This document shows, in pieces, positions 11,801-20,919 of a stretch of DNA of 64,000 bases. A program made the translations under genes and the position numbers. A model generated the notes under the pieces. That model ran no database searches. It had not been told where the DNA came from and worked only from the letters and a program-made list of their open reading frames with translations. Source of the stretch: Calonectria ilicicola (lineage: Eukaryota > Ascomycota > Sordariomycetes > Hypocreales > Nectriaceae); contig CP085832.1 of assembly GCA_020809705.1 (NCBI GenBank), positions 3,906,001 through 3,970,000 on the forward strand, given 5' to 3'. How positions within the stretch are numbered: position 1 is the stretch's first letter; each line of letters begins with the position of its first letter.

Positions 11801-12202
11801 CTCCACCCCCTTGCGGGACATATAACATCGAAAGAGCATCTCAAGTTCTTCCAGGATCTATCGAAAAGAGGCTTAAACATCAACCTGCGGAACAAATCTG
11901 GTCGAACACCCATCTTTAGATACTGTGACGAACCGAGACTAAGCTATCCTCTGTCGAAGCGTAGTGGCCCAGGTGAAATCCAACAAACGCTTCAGGAGTT
12001 AGATGTAGACTTTCATATCAGAGATACCGAAGGCCAGGGGCTGTTGCACGTTGCGGCGAGCGGGGATGTTAAGCTATTCGAGGAATTAATCGCCATGGGC
12101 CTCGATCCCATGATAGAAGACAAAGCACAGTGGACAGCGTTGGATGTGGCGGCAGCATGTGGGAATCAGCAAATCCTCGCATTGTTTGAGAAGAAGAATT
12201 AA
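5870..12202 (+). CDS. NACHT-ankyrin NLR-like STAND protein (2,110 aa)
   Basis: Intronless frame of 2,110 codons. Only about 45 residues precede the conserved SIRSWLQPTSYDD/GEYRRH linker that normally leads into fungal NACHT domains. The P-loop GIPGSGKS is at residues 95-102, the Walker B-like VFCVADALDEID at 191-202, and a sensor-like VLITSRPVPR near 225-235. From about residue 545 to the end are numerous ankyrin repeats, for example NGRTPLWLAASEGHTAVLQE followed by LIAAGANPDLAD; repeats are diverged rather than near-identical. Fungal NLR-like proteins are STAND NTPases thought to sense non-self and trigger incompatibility or cell death. Here no HET, HeLo, lipase or nucleosidase effector domain is fused at the N-terminus, so the protein would need a partner or a very short signalling motif. 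Domain calls are secure; function is inferred from family. Confidence 0.93.
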   Translation: MPGSNTSTGNSNGDVVVIDRDDVSNYNPDQILPETPETIQSIRSWLQPTSYDDVGGEYRRHRASHAAGTGSWLTSSDTYQDWLHGADHGLFWIKGIPGSGKSVMAANLITEIKQSNPGSPVLFFFFRQIIEANHQPDALLRDWMDQVLEYSPPLQKHLKTYLQECTSIDNMSMEDMWKALRMAFAGLPKNVFCVADALDEIDQGNDAFLGELGALGHWKPAKVKVLITSRPVPRVEGPLRNTPCLHLRLTESLVDVDIAKFVQLSLSDSSIPQSYWKVITDAVSGRANGLFLYAKLAMEAFLRSGADISAVLSKLPTDLNVMYTDLLDEHANRSGVAASVQQLILQAVTHASRPLRLLELAEMVMFNNPDGVSRDLKSTKDLIRTACGPLLEILPDETVSVVHHSFTEYLKGATRSNDSESGGYPILEMGSTHAKLAIACLRYLQGGCLSEVQVNADDDQNGSLHFGFGVSPHTTAVANETKLRLKQPFFQYAASNWYYHASRSEASGYDQTGVNAEISQFLGNAKNMTAWLQIRSRGERNAPNDLTKLHIAANIGLVSYSKGLLGQIEVDVLDSNGRTPLWLAASEGHTAVLQELIAAGANPDLADNIYGHKPLHKAAAANHYQAAKVLLEAGVSPYTEKTKEGPGRRCGNAPRTVGHTPLMYACGSGHVETVNVFLPFLENIESVHRALAWAARSGASKVVARILQHPGVDVNAKERGDTMLYLACTRFDVATVGILIKAGADPNIECDNSGDEFRSLMTGRSRPSPKQNCLHRICGLGSGGGFYGSGDDLQKIFEMLIEAGIDINKRTTSDETALHGAITSPLLTRMLLDAGADANAIDNNGAAPLHKVKTVDSVTLLVEQGNANINLEQADGKTPLLCMLCSADAGTILKFLEYKPNCNATDRQGNGPLHISLPESKSAPAVIKELINQGADPNLRNQAGLTPLLSVKKAAGTFSQLKASFNGMVDALLEAGADINAKNRLGETLLFSLSSPTFLGIKRNLEPDVRFLIDRGASTSIRDHKGRTCLHKMVQNFDTFQFPERPPNMNGLKVDDNDPACSGLDINAVDYSGNGLLHELSFRGDMHDSSNGSKKVSFWEELVSMGLNLDQKNHEGRTPLHILCTANTNLTGSQSEVVLPIDFVISKTKEIDQPDNNGFTPLHFAAIGGEAYTKKLLDAGANPTMITHEGLTPLHIASRCGQSNVVGILLGALKEWHKGPLFAENDSSSQETNPLPAANAISSLDFPSEVNAKAFGNNNTPLFYACRSGRLESVALLLEAGADVKIGNLFEACAMFEEPDSFLTTFREPYKTRSNDKGGGVFGAPNMAANPFLEKEETTTRLEEILDMLVEYGADISEIGDDDRTDTPLGQAVCRNRDYTAACLRDARDKHEADSSFQAPRSEQVSFAAKMHLSLKEASLKMLREPMEITPGSERHEFFNRLMLRRDYHLVEELAHLGTGFLPQACRTSHTEYMTILIGQGFVRLVGKIGPVVSESALKEGDWHAFGDPTQPGLWYSKDVSSTIKNGRIMTPFILTAVRRTLPNIDIIRLLVEKFKVDVNEPHYGILHTSREPVPVNSALHHVSEGRHWWHAHQALPYLLKAGANVNLQNSHGKTPLHIALQRKMPFYRDAARILIESGADVNAVDINHQSCLASAQNDPPIIRLLISHGAIVTTEAIFTAIEAGNSEVLQELLSGGFDPNVRRRNPFEEKTTKKSGVVSGGRYFDAEYEFALYHACMLIGLPVVGFMQTLSALEMSRHVETTLRVVQVLLDHGADPFTKYLSKRQEPGIFDRGTLSANFAVPSNEVPEGYEELTICHHLMTKAKFIDPLLNIPGLDVNHRDAEGRTLLLSACQRPGGPDYIMGSYDNNVEITEEITLIQKLVSLGADLEAQDHFGRNALHHILISTPHTEFRSFEHSFHYLVNNAPGLINQVDRDGKTPMHYACSISRMDGGVQMAEALLSAGADQFAVDNDGNGFLHPLAGHITSKEHLKFFQDLSKRGLNINLRNKSGRTPIFRYCDEPRLSYPLSKRSGPGEIQQTLQELDVDFHIRDTEGQGLLHVAASGDVKLFEELIAMGLDPMIEDKAQWTALDVAAACGNQQILALFEKKN

Positions 12203-12355
12203 GAAAAGCCTCTAACAAAGGTTTCGTGTGCGTTCGCACTACTTTGGTCAGAATTAGTCGAGTGGTGGAATGGTTTGTTATCACTGTGCAGCAGGAGTAA
12301 CTCAGTATTGTCTAATTTAGATTAGCTTTCTAGTAGTCTTTTAAATCGCGCGTGC

Positions 12356-12742
12356 TTTAATTTTAAAAGAGTATTCCTGCGCGCCCACATACATTTTGCT
12401 AGGTGCACACATAAGGCACCTGCATTTAACATCAAAATACAGGTTATCACAACATCTGGTAACTTACTTAGTTTGGGTTTGCATTTGCAAGCTCTATTTG
12501 ATCTATTGACTTGAGCTTGCCGGATAGCTAGACTTACCTATGGGACAAAAAAAAAAAAAGAATTAACATCAAAATACAGAAACAAGAATAAAATAAATAA
12601 TTATATATATATTTCTACCCTTATTTATGATAAAAATAAATTAAGGCTTTAGTACTTTCTTTGGACTGTCGTAGGACTTCCCAGAAAAGCCCCAGCTAAG
12701 TAGTTTGATGTGTGCGCGCAGCAAGACTCTTTTAAAATTGAA
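12356..12742. mobile_element. MITE-like element with about 35-bp terminal inverted repeats
   Basis: The left end (12356-12390) contains AATTTTAAAAGAGT and CTGCGCGC, and the right end (12708-12742) contains their inverse complement. The two 35-bp termini match at about 31 positions. The 387-bp interior is AT-rich, non-coding, and holds a 16-bp direct repeat AACATCAAAATACAG with short extensions near 12429 and 12566. Non-autonomous inverted-repeat elements of this size are MITEs. No clear target-site duplication is visible at the ends, so the superfamily and exact boundaries are open. Confidence 0.55.
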
Positions 12743-13370
12743 GGTTCAGTCGTTATTCACCGGAACCGACTAGCATTGAATCTGCCCTTTGCTTCAAAGG
12801 GTGCCTGCTCTTGCGAGAAGGAAACAGTAGATATTGCCGCGAGGCCAACAGTGGGATGGATACAATGAGGCTCATACCCGGCCTTTGACAGTGACTCAGA
12901 CCGGAGACCAAGAGGGTTTCCGAATTTTCAGTTTCTTGACGTCTGATGTGAAGAGACTTCGGCCACCAAGCGGTTAAGCTTTCCAAGATGTATCAGAGAT
13001 GCAGCACCACCAAGGATTCACCGGAATAGATGATATTCCAAATAAGCGCGCAAATCTCACGGCAGGTGGACAATGAGGAATTGTTTGATAGACTCAAATA
13101 TTGTTCATAATGTTTATTTTCCCAATTCCTTGAGATCAATATCCCGCCGCCAAATACTAACCAACGCCTGGAGTTTGCATTCATCACTGAATGTTAGTCA
13201 AGCGGCTGCACCGTAAGGTGGTGACAAACAAGTATTTTCTTCTTCGTAGAACAGATTCAGTGGCTCCATTAACTATCTGTCAAGCTGTTCTCTCCTTCCT
13301 TCCTCTTTGGATATGGCTTCGTTCCTCTCGTCTGGTTGTGCGCAAATACGCTGTACATCAGCATCAGCAT

Positions 13371-13397
13371 CCCCCCCCCCCCCCAAAAAAAAAAAAA
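13371..13397. repeat. C14A13 homopolymer tract
   Basis: Fourteen C followed directly by thirteen A in intergenic DNA. Lengths in such tracts are prone to sequencing error. Confidence 0.9.
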
Positions 13398-15109
13398 GAA
13401 ACGAGTGCAGGAAGCACATCATCCACTCATGGGATGGATCAAGCGGGTTTGATGCAACAAGGGAATAATTGGCAAATAGTGTGGCCCGCCAAAAGTCTAG
13501 TTGCACCTCGTGATGAGCTCTAAAGAAAATCGTGCCATTTAAACGAAATACATATCATATTGTAAGACTGGTGTGTGCACTTCATGTGTATTTGCGAAAG
13601 TATTATGGGATGATCCGTCTAACTTCATTGAGAGTATCTATTTAAATGGGAGTTCCTGCTACCAGAGGTGTCTACATAACCGGATATATCACCCAGATTG
13701 GGGCTCTGCGGGCCCTCACTTTGGGGTTCCGAATACACACATGACCGACCCGGGCGCTCGGGGTATCCAAGTGTCTCTTGACTTATCATCGTGACATATA
13801 TTTTCAAATAATACGGGATTAAGCGGGCTTACAGCATAATAGCGGCGCCACTGGAGTGGGTAGATCATCTCGGCTAGATTGGGAATCTGAGCTGGGCTCG
13901 GGGCGCGCGCGTTCCTTGAGGCTAAAAATTATCCTCCCGAGCAAGGCTGTATGAATGATCGAGTAGTTAGCAGAAAGTGGATAATTGGTAGTCTAATGTT
14001 GGTCAGGTCACAAAGGCACGCACAGCTTGAGGTTTGCGTAGATCAATCAAGTCACATGATTCAAAGATACAAGAGAATTTCTTATAGTTATTTCATCATA
14101 AGTAAATATCTTTATGTATCAGTTCATTTGCCAGGTTGAAGAAATAAACAAACAGGGTTAGGTTCGTGAGGCTTAGCGTTTGATTTAAACTCCAGGGTTA
14201 GCTATCCACGCGGCTCATTGGAATATTATTCGGAATCGGGGCCAAACAGCTTTCCGTAGAGGGTCACCACGGCTCCAGTAATTATTAATTTAGCTTTAAC
14301 TGCATTGATCTTATGCACTCTATTTAAAATAGGAGTATTATAACGGTGTCTATGCGGAGTGCCGTTCAGGTGTCTGAGCGGGTAATGGACATTCGGACTT
14401 ATACTCCATCTTCCGGCCGAGATTCCACAAAACCCCACCGAGAAAAGCACGACCTAGTTTTGTGGAAGCGAAATTTAATCTTTAGAGTTTTCTTTTTTAG
14501 ACAAGAAAGATTTTCACGGCCCGCTGGCAATCTTTGGGCTCGGTCGAAGACCTGATGTGGTATTCGAAGCTGAAAATCATGTTCCAGAAGCCCCAGGATT
14601 ATATTTGGAAAACGTTAATATGTTACACATATAGATGATCAAATATTCTTATTGTCTTTTTCGTTCTTGAGCAACCAGCCATCAGCCCTTATTGTAGGAG
14701 CAGGTCCATTCTGTCAACTGCCATAGGGTTGGTTTGTCATGTTTTTCTCGCAAGCTATTGAAATTTCAAGTTTACGAACAACACAGACATCATCGAACTC
14801 TAAAGTTCCTCTCAAAACGGAACGGCCCAACAATTCCGAATGCGAGGGCCACATTTTCGAGTGGATTAGGTGGCGCATCGACAGCTTACACAATGGGCCC
14901 ACGCTCCACAGAAAATACACGAGCGCCAAGAAAATAGGTGGTCTTCGTCTGTGATAGAGGAGCTTGGTGGAGAGAAGAGGAAACACGGTGAAGAATAAAT
15001 ATTTCTGTGATTCCATTGATATTCTACTTTAAGCAAAAAGTTCAAAGCAGTTTGCTAGCATACTCTCTTTCACTACAGTTACTTCGTCACATTCCGACTC
15101 TTATTCGTC

Positions 15110-16645
15110 ATGCTCCTACGCGCTTTGCTTCTGCTATCTGCCTCTCGGCTGGGAGCTCATGCTGCACCTTCCTTTTCTCGACAGGAGCTAGAAAGCTGCT
15201 TGACTGGAGCTGTTAGCGGAGATGCTACCCGAGCGCAGTTCAGGCACGAGGACAACTACATCGATACTGATGTCCACGCTTACAACCTCAATTACAAGTA
15301 TACCCCGGTGGCTGTAGTTTATCCGAACAGCACCGAGGAAATTTCTACTATTCTTGGCTGTGCATCCAAGCAAAGCCGAAAGGTTCAGGCGCGCAGTGGT
15401 GGTCGAGATCTCATCAACAGATGTAAGTTGTCTTTTGGGATCTATCTTGTTATCTTAATAATATGTTCTGATTGCTAATTGTATATTTTAGGTCTAGGAG
15501 GAGCCGACGATGCTATTGTTGTTGATTTAAAGCACTTTAACAAGATGGAGTATGATTCCTCTTCAGAAGTTCTTACTGTTGGGCCCAGCAATAACCTCAA
15601 AGGGCTATACGAGGCCTTGTCTAAGCAAGACCGCTGTGTGCCTCATGGCTCTTATGCAACAGTCGGTGTTGGAGGTCATATTATGGTCGGCGGGTTTGGA
15701 TATCTGTCCCGTCAGTATGGTCTTCTCATCGATAACCTTTTGGAGGTTGAAGTTGTTTTGGCAAACGGTACCGTTTCGCGCGCCACAAAAGACCAGAACC
15801 AAGATTTATTCTGGGCTATGGGAGGTGCTGGTGCTAGTTTTGGTATTGCTACCGAGTTCAAAATCCAAACAAGACCCAAGCCCCAGGAGCTCGTTACTTT
15901 TACTTACACCTATACATCTTCCAACCAGTCCATTATATCTGGAGCCCTCAAAGCATACCAGAAGATCTTGGGTGATTCCAAGACACCCCGCAAGCTAGCA
16001 GCTTCTGGTCTTCTTACAAACTCAACCTTCTCTATATCTGGAGCATTCTTTGGTACACAGAGCGAGTTTGATGCCGTGAACTTGGATGGCCTGCTACCCG
16101 CGCCGACAACCAAGGTTACAGCACCGGGAAAATCATTGGATGATTTTCTGGGGGCTACTCTTGCTCTAACTAATGCGGCAAGTTCTCAGGACTATTTCTA
16201 TTCGAGAGACACGCCTTTAGCCCACGACACCATTCCTTCAGACGAGGCTATTGACCAATTCGTCAACTACACTTCGACTGGTACATATGCACCAAACTGG
16301 TCGTTTCGGTTCGATATGAATGGTGGTGCCGTGAATGATATTGCCAGAGATGCCACTCCATTCCCGCACCGCAATATTGCCAGCTTTGTCACCGGAAAGA
16401 GCGTTACTACAGGTTCAGTGACATCAGAGGCAGTTTTCGACTTTGTTGACAAGGCAATTGAGACTCTTCAAGGCAACCAACCCAGCAAGTACCTCAACTA
16501 CATAGGGACTACATCCAAGCGCATCAGTTCGCCACAGGAGAAATTCTGGGGTGCCAACCTCCCAAGACTGGAGGAGATCAAAAGCCGTCTTGATCCCAAC
16601 GACCTGTTTTCTAATCCCCAAAACGTTAAGCCAAGTGGTAATTAA
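15110..16645 (+). CDS. Secreted FAD-linked oxidase (berberine-bridge-enzyme-like)
   Basis: Exons 15110-15422 and 15492-16645 (intron GTAAGT...TTTTAG), 488 residues. Residues 1-18 form a signal peptide ending in AHA. The FAD_binding_4 (PCMH-type) fold is recognisable from YTPVAVVYPNSTEEIS, ARSGGRD (94-100), LGGADDAIVVDL and VGVGGHIMVGGFGYLSRQYG; the C-terminal BBE-type segment ends with FWGANLPRLEEIKSRLDPND and LFSNPQNV. Relatives oxidise sugars, alkaloids or secondary metabolites using FAD bound through a His in SGGH and a Cys in HGxC. Here these positions read SGGR (Arg99) and HGSY (Tyr159), so both covalent attachment residues are absent. The enzyme may hold FAD non-covalently or be altered in chemistry. 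It lies on the same strand as the EthD and reductase-like genes downstream. Confidence 0.9.
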
Positions 16646-17895
16646 GCACTCATACCAGGCTATCTTTATCGAGTAGTCAGATATTATCATTCTTCGGACA
16701 CATATCTGAACAACCTGTGTTATTTCTTTGTTTTCTTTTTTTAATTTTTGGGGTTAAAGATTTGTGCATAACTGCATGGCTGTTCTGTTAATGGTGGAAC
16801 TAGCATTGCATGTAGCATAGTTGTGCCAGAGTCTATGCCTACTCTTCTATTCATAATTGCCTATATTCATTCTTGTGGATGTCTTGTATATTATATTTCA
16901 TAGAGCTAAATCTTAACCTAACTTGAGACTATTATGACACACAAGAATAATTTATTAGCTCGTGATAATTTGCTTACATAAAGTTTTCTCCTGAAGGATA
17001 TTCCTAAGAGTACTCTCAGGAACCAGATTCAGTCAATGAATAATTTACACTAATGTGGGATTGGGAATATTCCTCTTCCTTGATCGTGACTTGCATCTCG
17101 GAATAATTTTACACATCTTGAAGTTAGACCCATCGAGCGTACCCTGTAGACGGAGGTCAATAGCTATACGTAATTTGCCACGTCAGCTCTCATGATATAT
17201 TCTGTATCGATGCTTAGCTCACCCTGGAGGGGAACTGGCAAGAGTGGAACTCACCCGGCTCACTTAAACCGCGCAATCATCCAGAGCCCTGAACAAAATT
17301 ATGCACTTTCCTCCTCGTACTAGATAACAACTCCAGCTTTGTCAATGTCGCCGCTGTTGTGACGTCGTTTCCACACGAGTTTCTCTGTTGTACTGGATAC
17401 CTTTCTATTTAGCGCCGTTAAAACATTTCCTAAATCGGATTTGATCTAATTAATCGGGGTTTAAGTCCAGTGGATACATCGCGAATGAAAGGCTAATTGT
17501 TTGTAGCTGAAGTAAAGTCGAGGGACCCTGCGGATCCGAGCTTTGCTCAAATATGGCTAGCGTTCCGGAATTTAGAACTGGAACACAGATAGGAAACTGG
17601 GCGGTATCCAAACCACCAGATTTTCTCACAGCATTTTTCAATGCAGTTCACTAGGCAGGTTCCATCATCAATGCATCAAGAATGAAGGAAACCAAATAGT
17701 CCCCGCAATATCGAACGTTGCCGGTTAGAATGTGAAGATGGCAACAGTTATAAACGAGGTTCGCCGCCTTTTTAAGTGTGAGCTTCCAAGCATTCTCTCA
17801 ATTCAATTGCCCAACTTCAATTTTTAAGGCACACACACATCCACAATCACAATCTCAATCACAATCACACACCAAAAATCCTCATTTTCATCACA
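16646..17895. other. Intergenic region, no gene seen
   Basis: AT-rich 3' flank of the oxidase gene followed by the promoter of the EthD gene. Just upstream of the EthD start (17829-17880) is a CA-rich leader with repeated CACACA and CAATCACAAT, typical of fungal 5' UTRs. No other supportable feature. Confidence 0.55.
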
Positions 17896-18252
17896 ATGTC
17901 CAACAAGCAAGCCATCATGCAATTCGTCTACCCCAAGGATGCATCATCTTCCTTTGATGTCAATTACCTTATCAACACCCACATGCCCCTTGTTGACAAA
18001 CACTTCAAACCATTGGGCTTGAAAAGTTGGATGATCTCGGAGCCTACTGAGGATCCTGGCTTTATCCCCCGCGATAACAAAGATTTTGGATACTTTTGTC
18101 AATGTATCCTTATTTGGGAATCCGAAAAAAAAATGCGTGAAGCGTTCGCTCATCCAGAAGCCGTCAAGTCTGTAATGGATGACGTCAAGAACTTCACAGA
18201 CGGAAAAGGTCGAGCAGAACTGTGGTTTGGGCTTATCTCCTCACAAATGTAA
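17896..18252 (+). CDS. EthD-domain protein (118 aa)
   Basis: Single exon from ATG to TAA. The sequence fits the small ferredoxin-like EthD fold: an N-terminal strand (QAIMQFVYP), the segment DVNYLINTHMPLVDKHFKPL with the conserved H-x-P-L, and a C-terminal helix and strand near AFAHPEAVKSVMDDVKNFTD. EthD proteins were named from bacterial ETBE degradation. In fungi the fold is used by small dehydratases or decarboxylases in pigment and polyketide pathways as well as by uncharacterised proteins. Length is normal for the family. The substrate cannot be read from the sequence. A secreted oxidase lies upstream and a reductase-like gene downstream, all on the plus strand, but the kilobase-sized gaps argue against a tight cluster. 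Confidence 0.85.
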   Translation: MSNKQAIMQFVYPKDASSSFDVNYLINTHMPLVDKHFKPLGLKSWMISEPTEDPGFIPRDNKDFGYFCQCILIWESEKKMREAFAHPEAVKSVMDDVKNFTDGKGRAELWFGLISSQM

Positions 18253-19022
18253 GCATAGATTCTGTGGAGAAACTATCTCGGTTTGTTTCAAAGATGAAAG
18301 CGAGAAACTTCTCTCAAACAGGAGGTTTAGTATAAACTCATTTATCTCCGTGTTGTGGTTGGCTGGGCTCTTTGGATACATAAATTGAAAGCCACAATAT
18401 CCGCACATAAAATTAAGCATAGTTATGGATCCATGGTTTTATTTAACAGTGCAATTTGTCATGAAAAAAGGGCCACCCACCTATCTGAGAATGGAACGGG
18501 TGAAATGAAGAATTGTCAATCTTAGTATCAGAAGGTTTACCGAATTATCAAGGATCGGATCCAAGTCGCTCAACTAGACCTAAATAGTAGCTATGTAAAC
18601 CATATATTAATATAGAGCCATCATGAAACAGGTATTCTCATCCCGTTAGTCAAAATAATTTTGTACAATATTCTTAGAATGGATTGAGATATGTGTGGCG
18701 TTTCGCGCCTGCTCGGTTTCGCTTTGACTGAAATGAAGGTGAACAAAAGAAGAAAACGAGGCTTAATGCCCCATTTCTTTTTATGGGGGCTTAGTTCACA
18801 GGTTTATTTCACGAATCCCTCAGTGCTCGGACGACTGGCAAGTCCGAAGTCCGCCGACGGTGACCCCGATCCACATCGTCCCTCTCACTTACACTCAAAG
18901 CAGTGGGAGTACATAAATACGCTTGTCTGCCAAGAAAAAGAATAAAATCCTTCATCTGAATTCAACGATTCATCTCATCTCATTGTATTTACCACGGAGA
19001 ACAATAAGGAAAGACTTTCGCC
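18253..19022. other. Intergenic region, no gene seen
   Basis: Contains no frame with family features. The last 100 bp is the likely 5' flank of the reductase-like gene. Confidence 0.5.
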
Positions 19023-20023
19023 ATGTCGTGGACCCTTACCTTGCGTCAAACTCGACCCATACCTATCATGGCCAGTCTTGCTGCTGGAGGGGTTGGTCTT
19101 GGAGTTTATCCAAACTCATTCTAGGCAATGCTTCAGCAGAATCTGCTAGCCCCCAGAAGATATTTAAGGGTGTCCCAGCACTCATCTCTCTACCCCTCGA
19201 AAGTTCGGAATTTGTAAACCACAATACAAAACGTCTTCGATTCAAGTTGCCAAAGGAAGATGCAGTAAGTGGGCTACCTCTTACATGTAAGTAGCGTTTA
19301 TTTTTATTTTTTTTGCATCATTTCAATGCTAATTTTCGCCAATAGCCACCCTGTTGACCATTTCATTCCCTGCTGGGGGTTGGGTTCCTGTACCAAAGCC
19401 CTACACCCCAGTCAGTGCTTCTGGTAAATCCTATACTTTCTGCATTTATGAGCCAGTTTATTAATAAAAGCAATCTAGATGAGCCCGGAGTATTAGAGTT
19501 TCTTGTTAAGAAATATCTCAAGGGAAGGGCTAGTAATCATCTTCACTCGCTCAAACCAGGTGATAAGCTTTTTTTCGCTGCTGCTCTAAGTGGTTATCGC
19601 TGGAAGGCAAATGAGTTTTCCCACATTACACTTATTGCTGGTGGCACTGGTATTATTCCAATCTATCAGCTTATGCAGGGCATTCTACGCGACCCTGAAG
19701 ACAAAACTTGCATTACTCTTGTCTATGGTGTTAATAGTGACCAAGACGTTCTTCTTAGAAAGGGGTTTGAAAATTTCTCCAAAGAATTCCCCAGTCGCTT
19801 CAAGGCCATTTACACTGTCAGCAATCCAGACATAGGTTCCTACTTCCGCAAGGGTCATATAACAAAAGAGTTACTCGAAGAAGTTCTCCCTGCAAGTAAA
19901 CAGGACACAAAGATATTTGTCTGCGGTCCTCCAGCTATGGAGTTGTCATTGGTTGGTAAGAGAGATTCATCGGGAATTCTCGCTGAGCTTGGATTTCGCA
20001 AGGACCAAATCTACAAATTTTAA
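19023..20023 (+). pseudogene. Mitochondrial NADH-cytochrome b5 reductase (MCR1)-like gene with a frameshift
   Basis: Model: exons 19023-19286, 19346-19423 and 19479-20023; both introns (GTAAGT...AATAG, GTAAAT...TCTAG) give in-phase joins. From FKGVPALISLPLESSEFVNH onward the protein follows NADH-cytochrome b5 reductase: NTKRLRFKLP, KPYTPVSASDEPGVLEF, LIAGGTGIIPIYQL, IFVCGPPAME and a C-terminal KDQIYKF. The only suitable ATG (19023) starts a plausible leader, MSWTLTLRQTRPIPIMASLA, but this frame hits TAG at 19122-19124, and the conserved part lies in another frame. Adding one base near 19120 would join them (total exon length is one short of a multiple of three), giving about 295 codons. The FAD-binding RxYT motif reads KPYT, so its Arg is replaced by Lys. 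Either a decayed paralogue or a single-base assembly error. Confidence 0.8.
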
Positions 20024-20837
20024 GCTGTATTTTTATGTTTCAATTCTGGTACTAGGTATATACAGGCAAATATGGTACGCTCACTTGATGATGTAATAGC
20101 ATAGATGAAATATGGAAGTTAGTTGAGAGGCATCATTAATGAGTAGAGCGCAAAATCTGTTCCAATTTTGAAATATGGCTGTGATGAAATTAAAGATTCC
20201 TTCTTTTGGACCCATTACATTCGCAGCCGTTCTCATTCGGATAGGTATCACGGCGAAAGACGGGAGCATCGGGAGCCTTACTAAAGCTTCGGGGATACCA
20301 AGACGTCGTTCGGGAGGAAGGCTCTAGCCTGATGCATCGGAATCAAAAACCCGACAAAAGGGGTCAAGGTTCGGGGGACACACAGCCTGGCCAGTTCGCT
20401 GGGTACCTTACATGGGGGCGTCCGCCCATTTGGCTGCATGAACTTAACTCGTTTTCGTAACAATATCACAAGCAATCAGCAACTTTCCTCACTACGATTG
20501 GATTTCAAGGACCTAAGTTATGAATCAGATTGTGGATCGCAAGGTAATACAACTGAAAAACGAGGGCGGCGATATGGACGAATAGTTAAGGATTGGTGAT
20601 TTAAGCAAGGCCAGATCAACTACTCAATGATACTCATCGTCAACATCGTAAAATAAATATATCATGGCTTAATAAGGCTTATCTAGCTAATTTAATTTGA
20701 TAATTTCTCATTTTAACGAAAAAAGGGGAAGGGAATATGGTCAGAAGCGATGATCTAGAAGTAATCGAAAAATGATCGGATTTTCTTCCGGTGTTTTAAA
20801 TAGCTCAAATTCTAGTGCTGAATTCCCATCAGCATAA
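20024..20837. other. Intergenic region, no gene seen
   Basis: Between the reductase-like gene and tRNA-Ser. Short open frames only, none with family features. Confidence 0.5.
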
Positions 20838-20919
20838 GGCGTGGTGGCAGAGTGGTCTAATGCGTATGACTAGAAATCATATCTCTTCGGAGGCGTCTGT
20901 TCAAATCAGGCCCACGTCG
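20838..20919 (+). tRNA. tRNA-Ser(AGA): tRNA-Ser (anticodon AGA)
   Basis: The acceptor stem GGCGTGG pairs with CCACGTC (one G-U pair), followed by discriminator G. The D arm has GCA/TGC, the anticodon stem is TATGA/TCATA around loop CTAGAAA (anticodon AGA), the long class II variable arm is built on CTC-TTC-GGAG, and the T arm is GTCTG-TTCAAAT-CAGGC. A T-run follows within 10 bp as a Pol III terminator. No intron. All stems pair, so it looks functional. Confidence 0.9.

Larger units (their letters stand above)
12203..15109. other. 2.9 kb gene-free, AT-rich region
   Basis: Holds the MITE-like element at 12356-12742 and a C14A13 homopolymer tract. The short open frames on both strands overlap each other and show no family features. 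The stretches near 13630-13680 and 14315-14355 share TCTATTTAAA and GGTGTCTA words and may be diverged copies of one sequence, but the match is too weak to call a repeat. Confidence 0.55.

Noticed and set aside
13573..14450. Possible diverged duplicate with shared TCTATTTAAA and GGTGTCTA words
   Set aside because: Only short words match; alignment by eye breaks down between them.
15110..20023. Secondary-metabolite gene cluster call for the oxidase, EthD and reductase-like genes
   Set aside because: No polyketide, peptide or terpene synthase in the window and wide gaps between the genes; kept only as a possibility.
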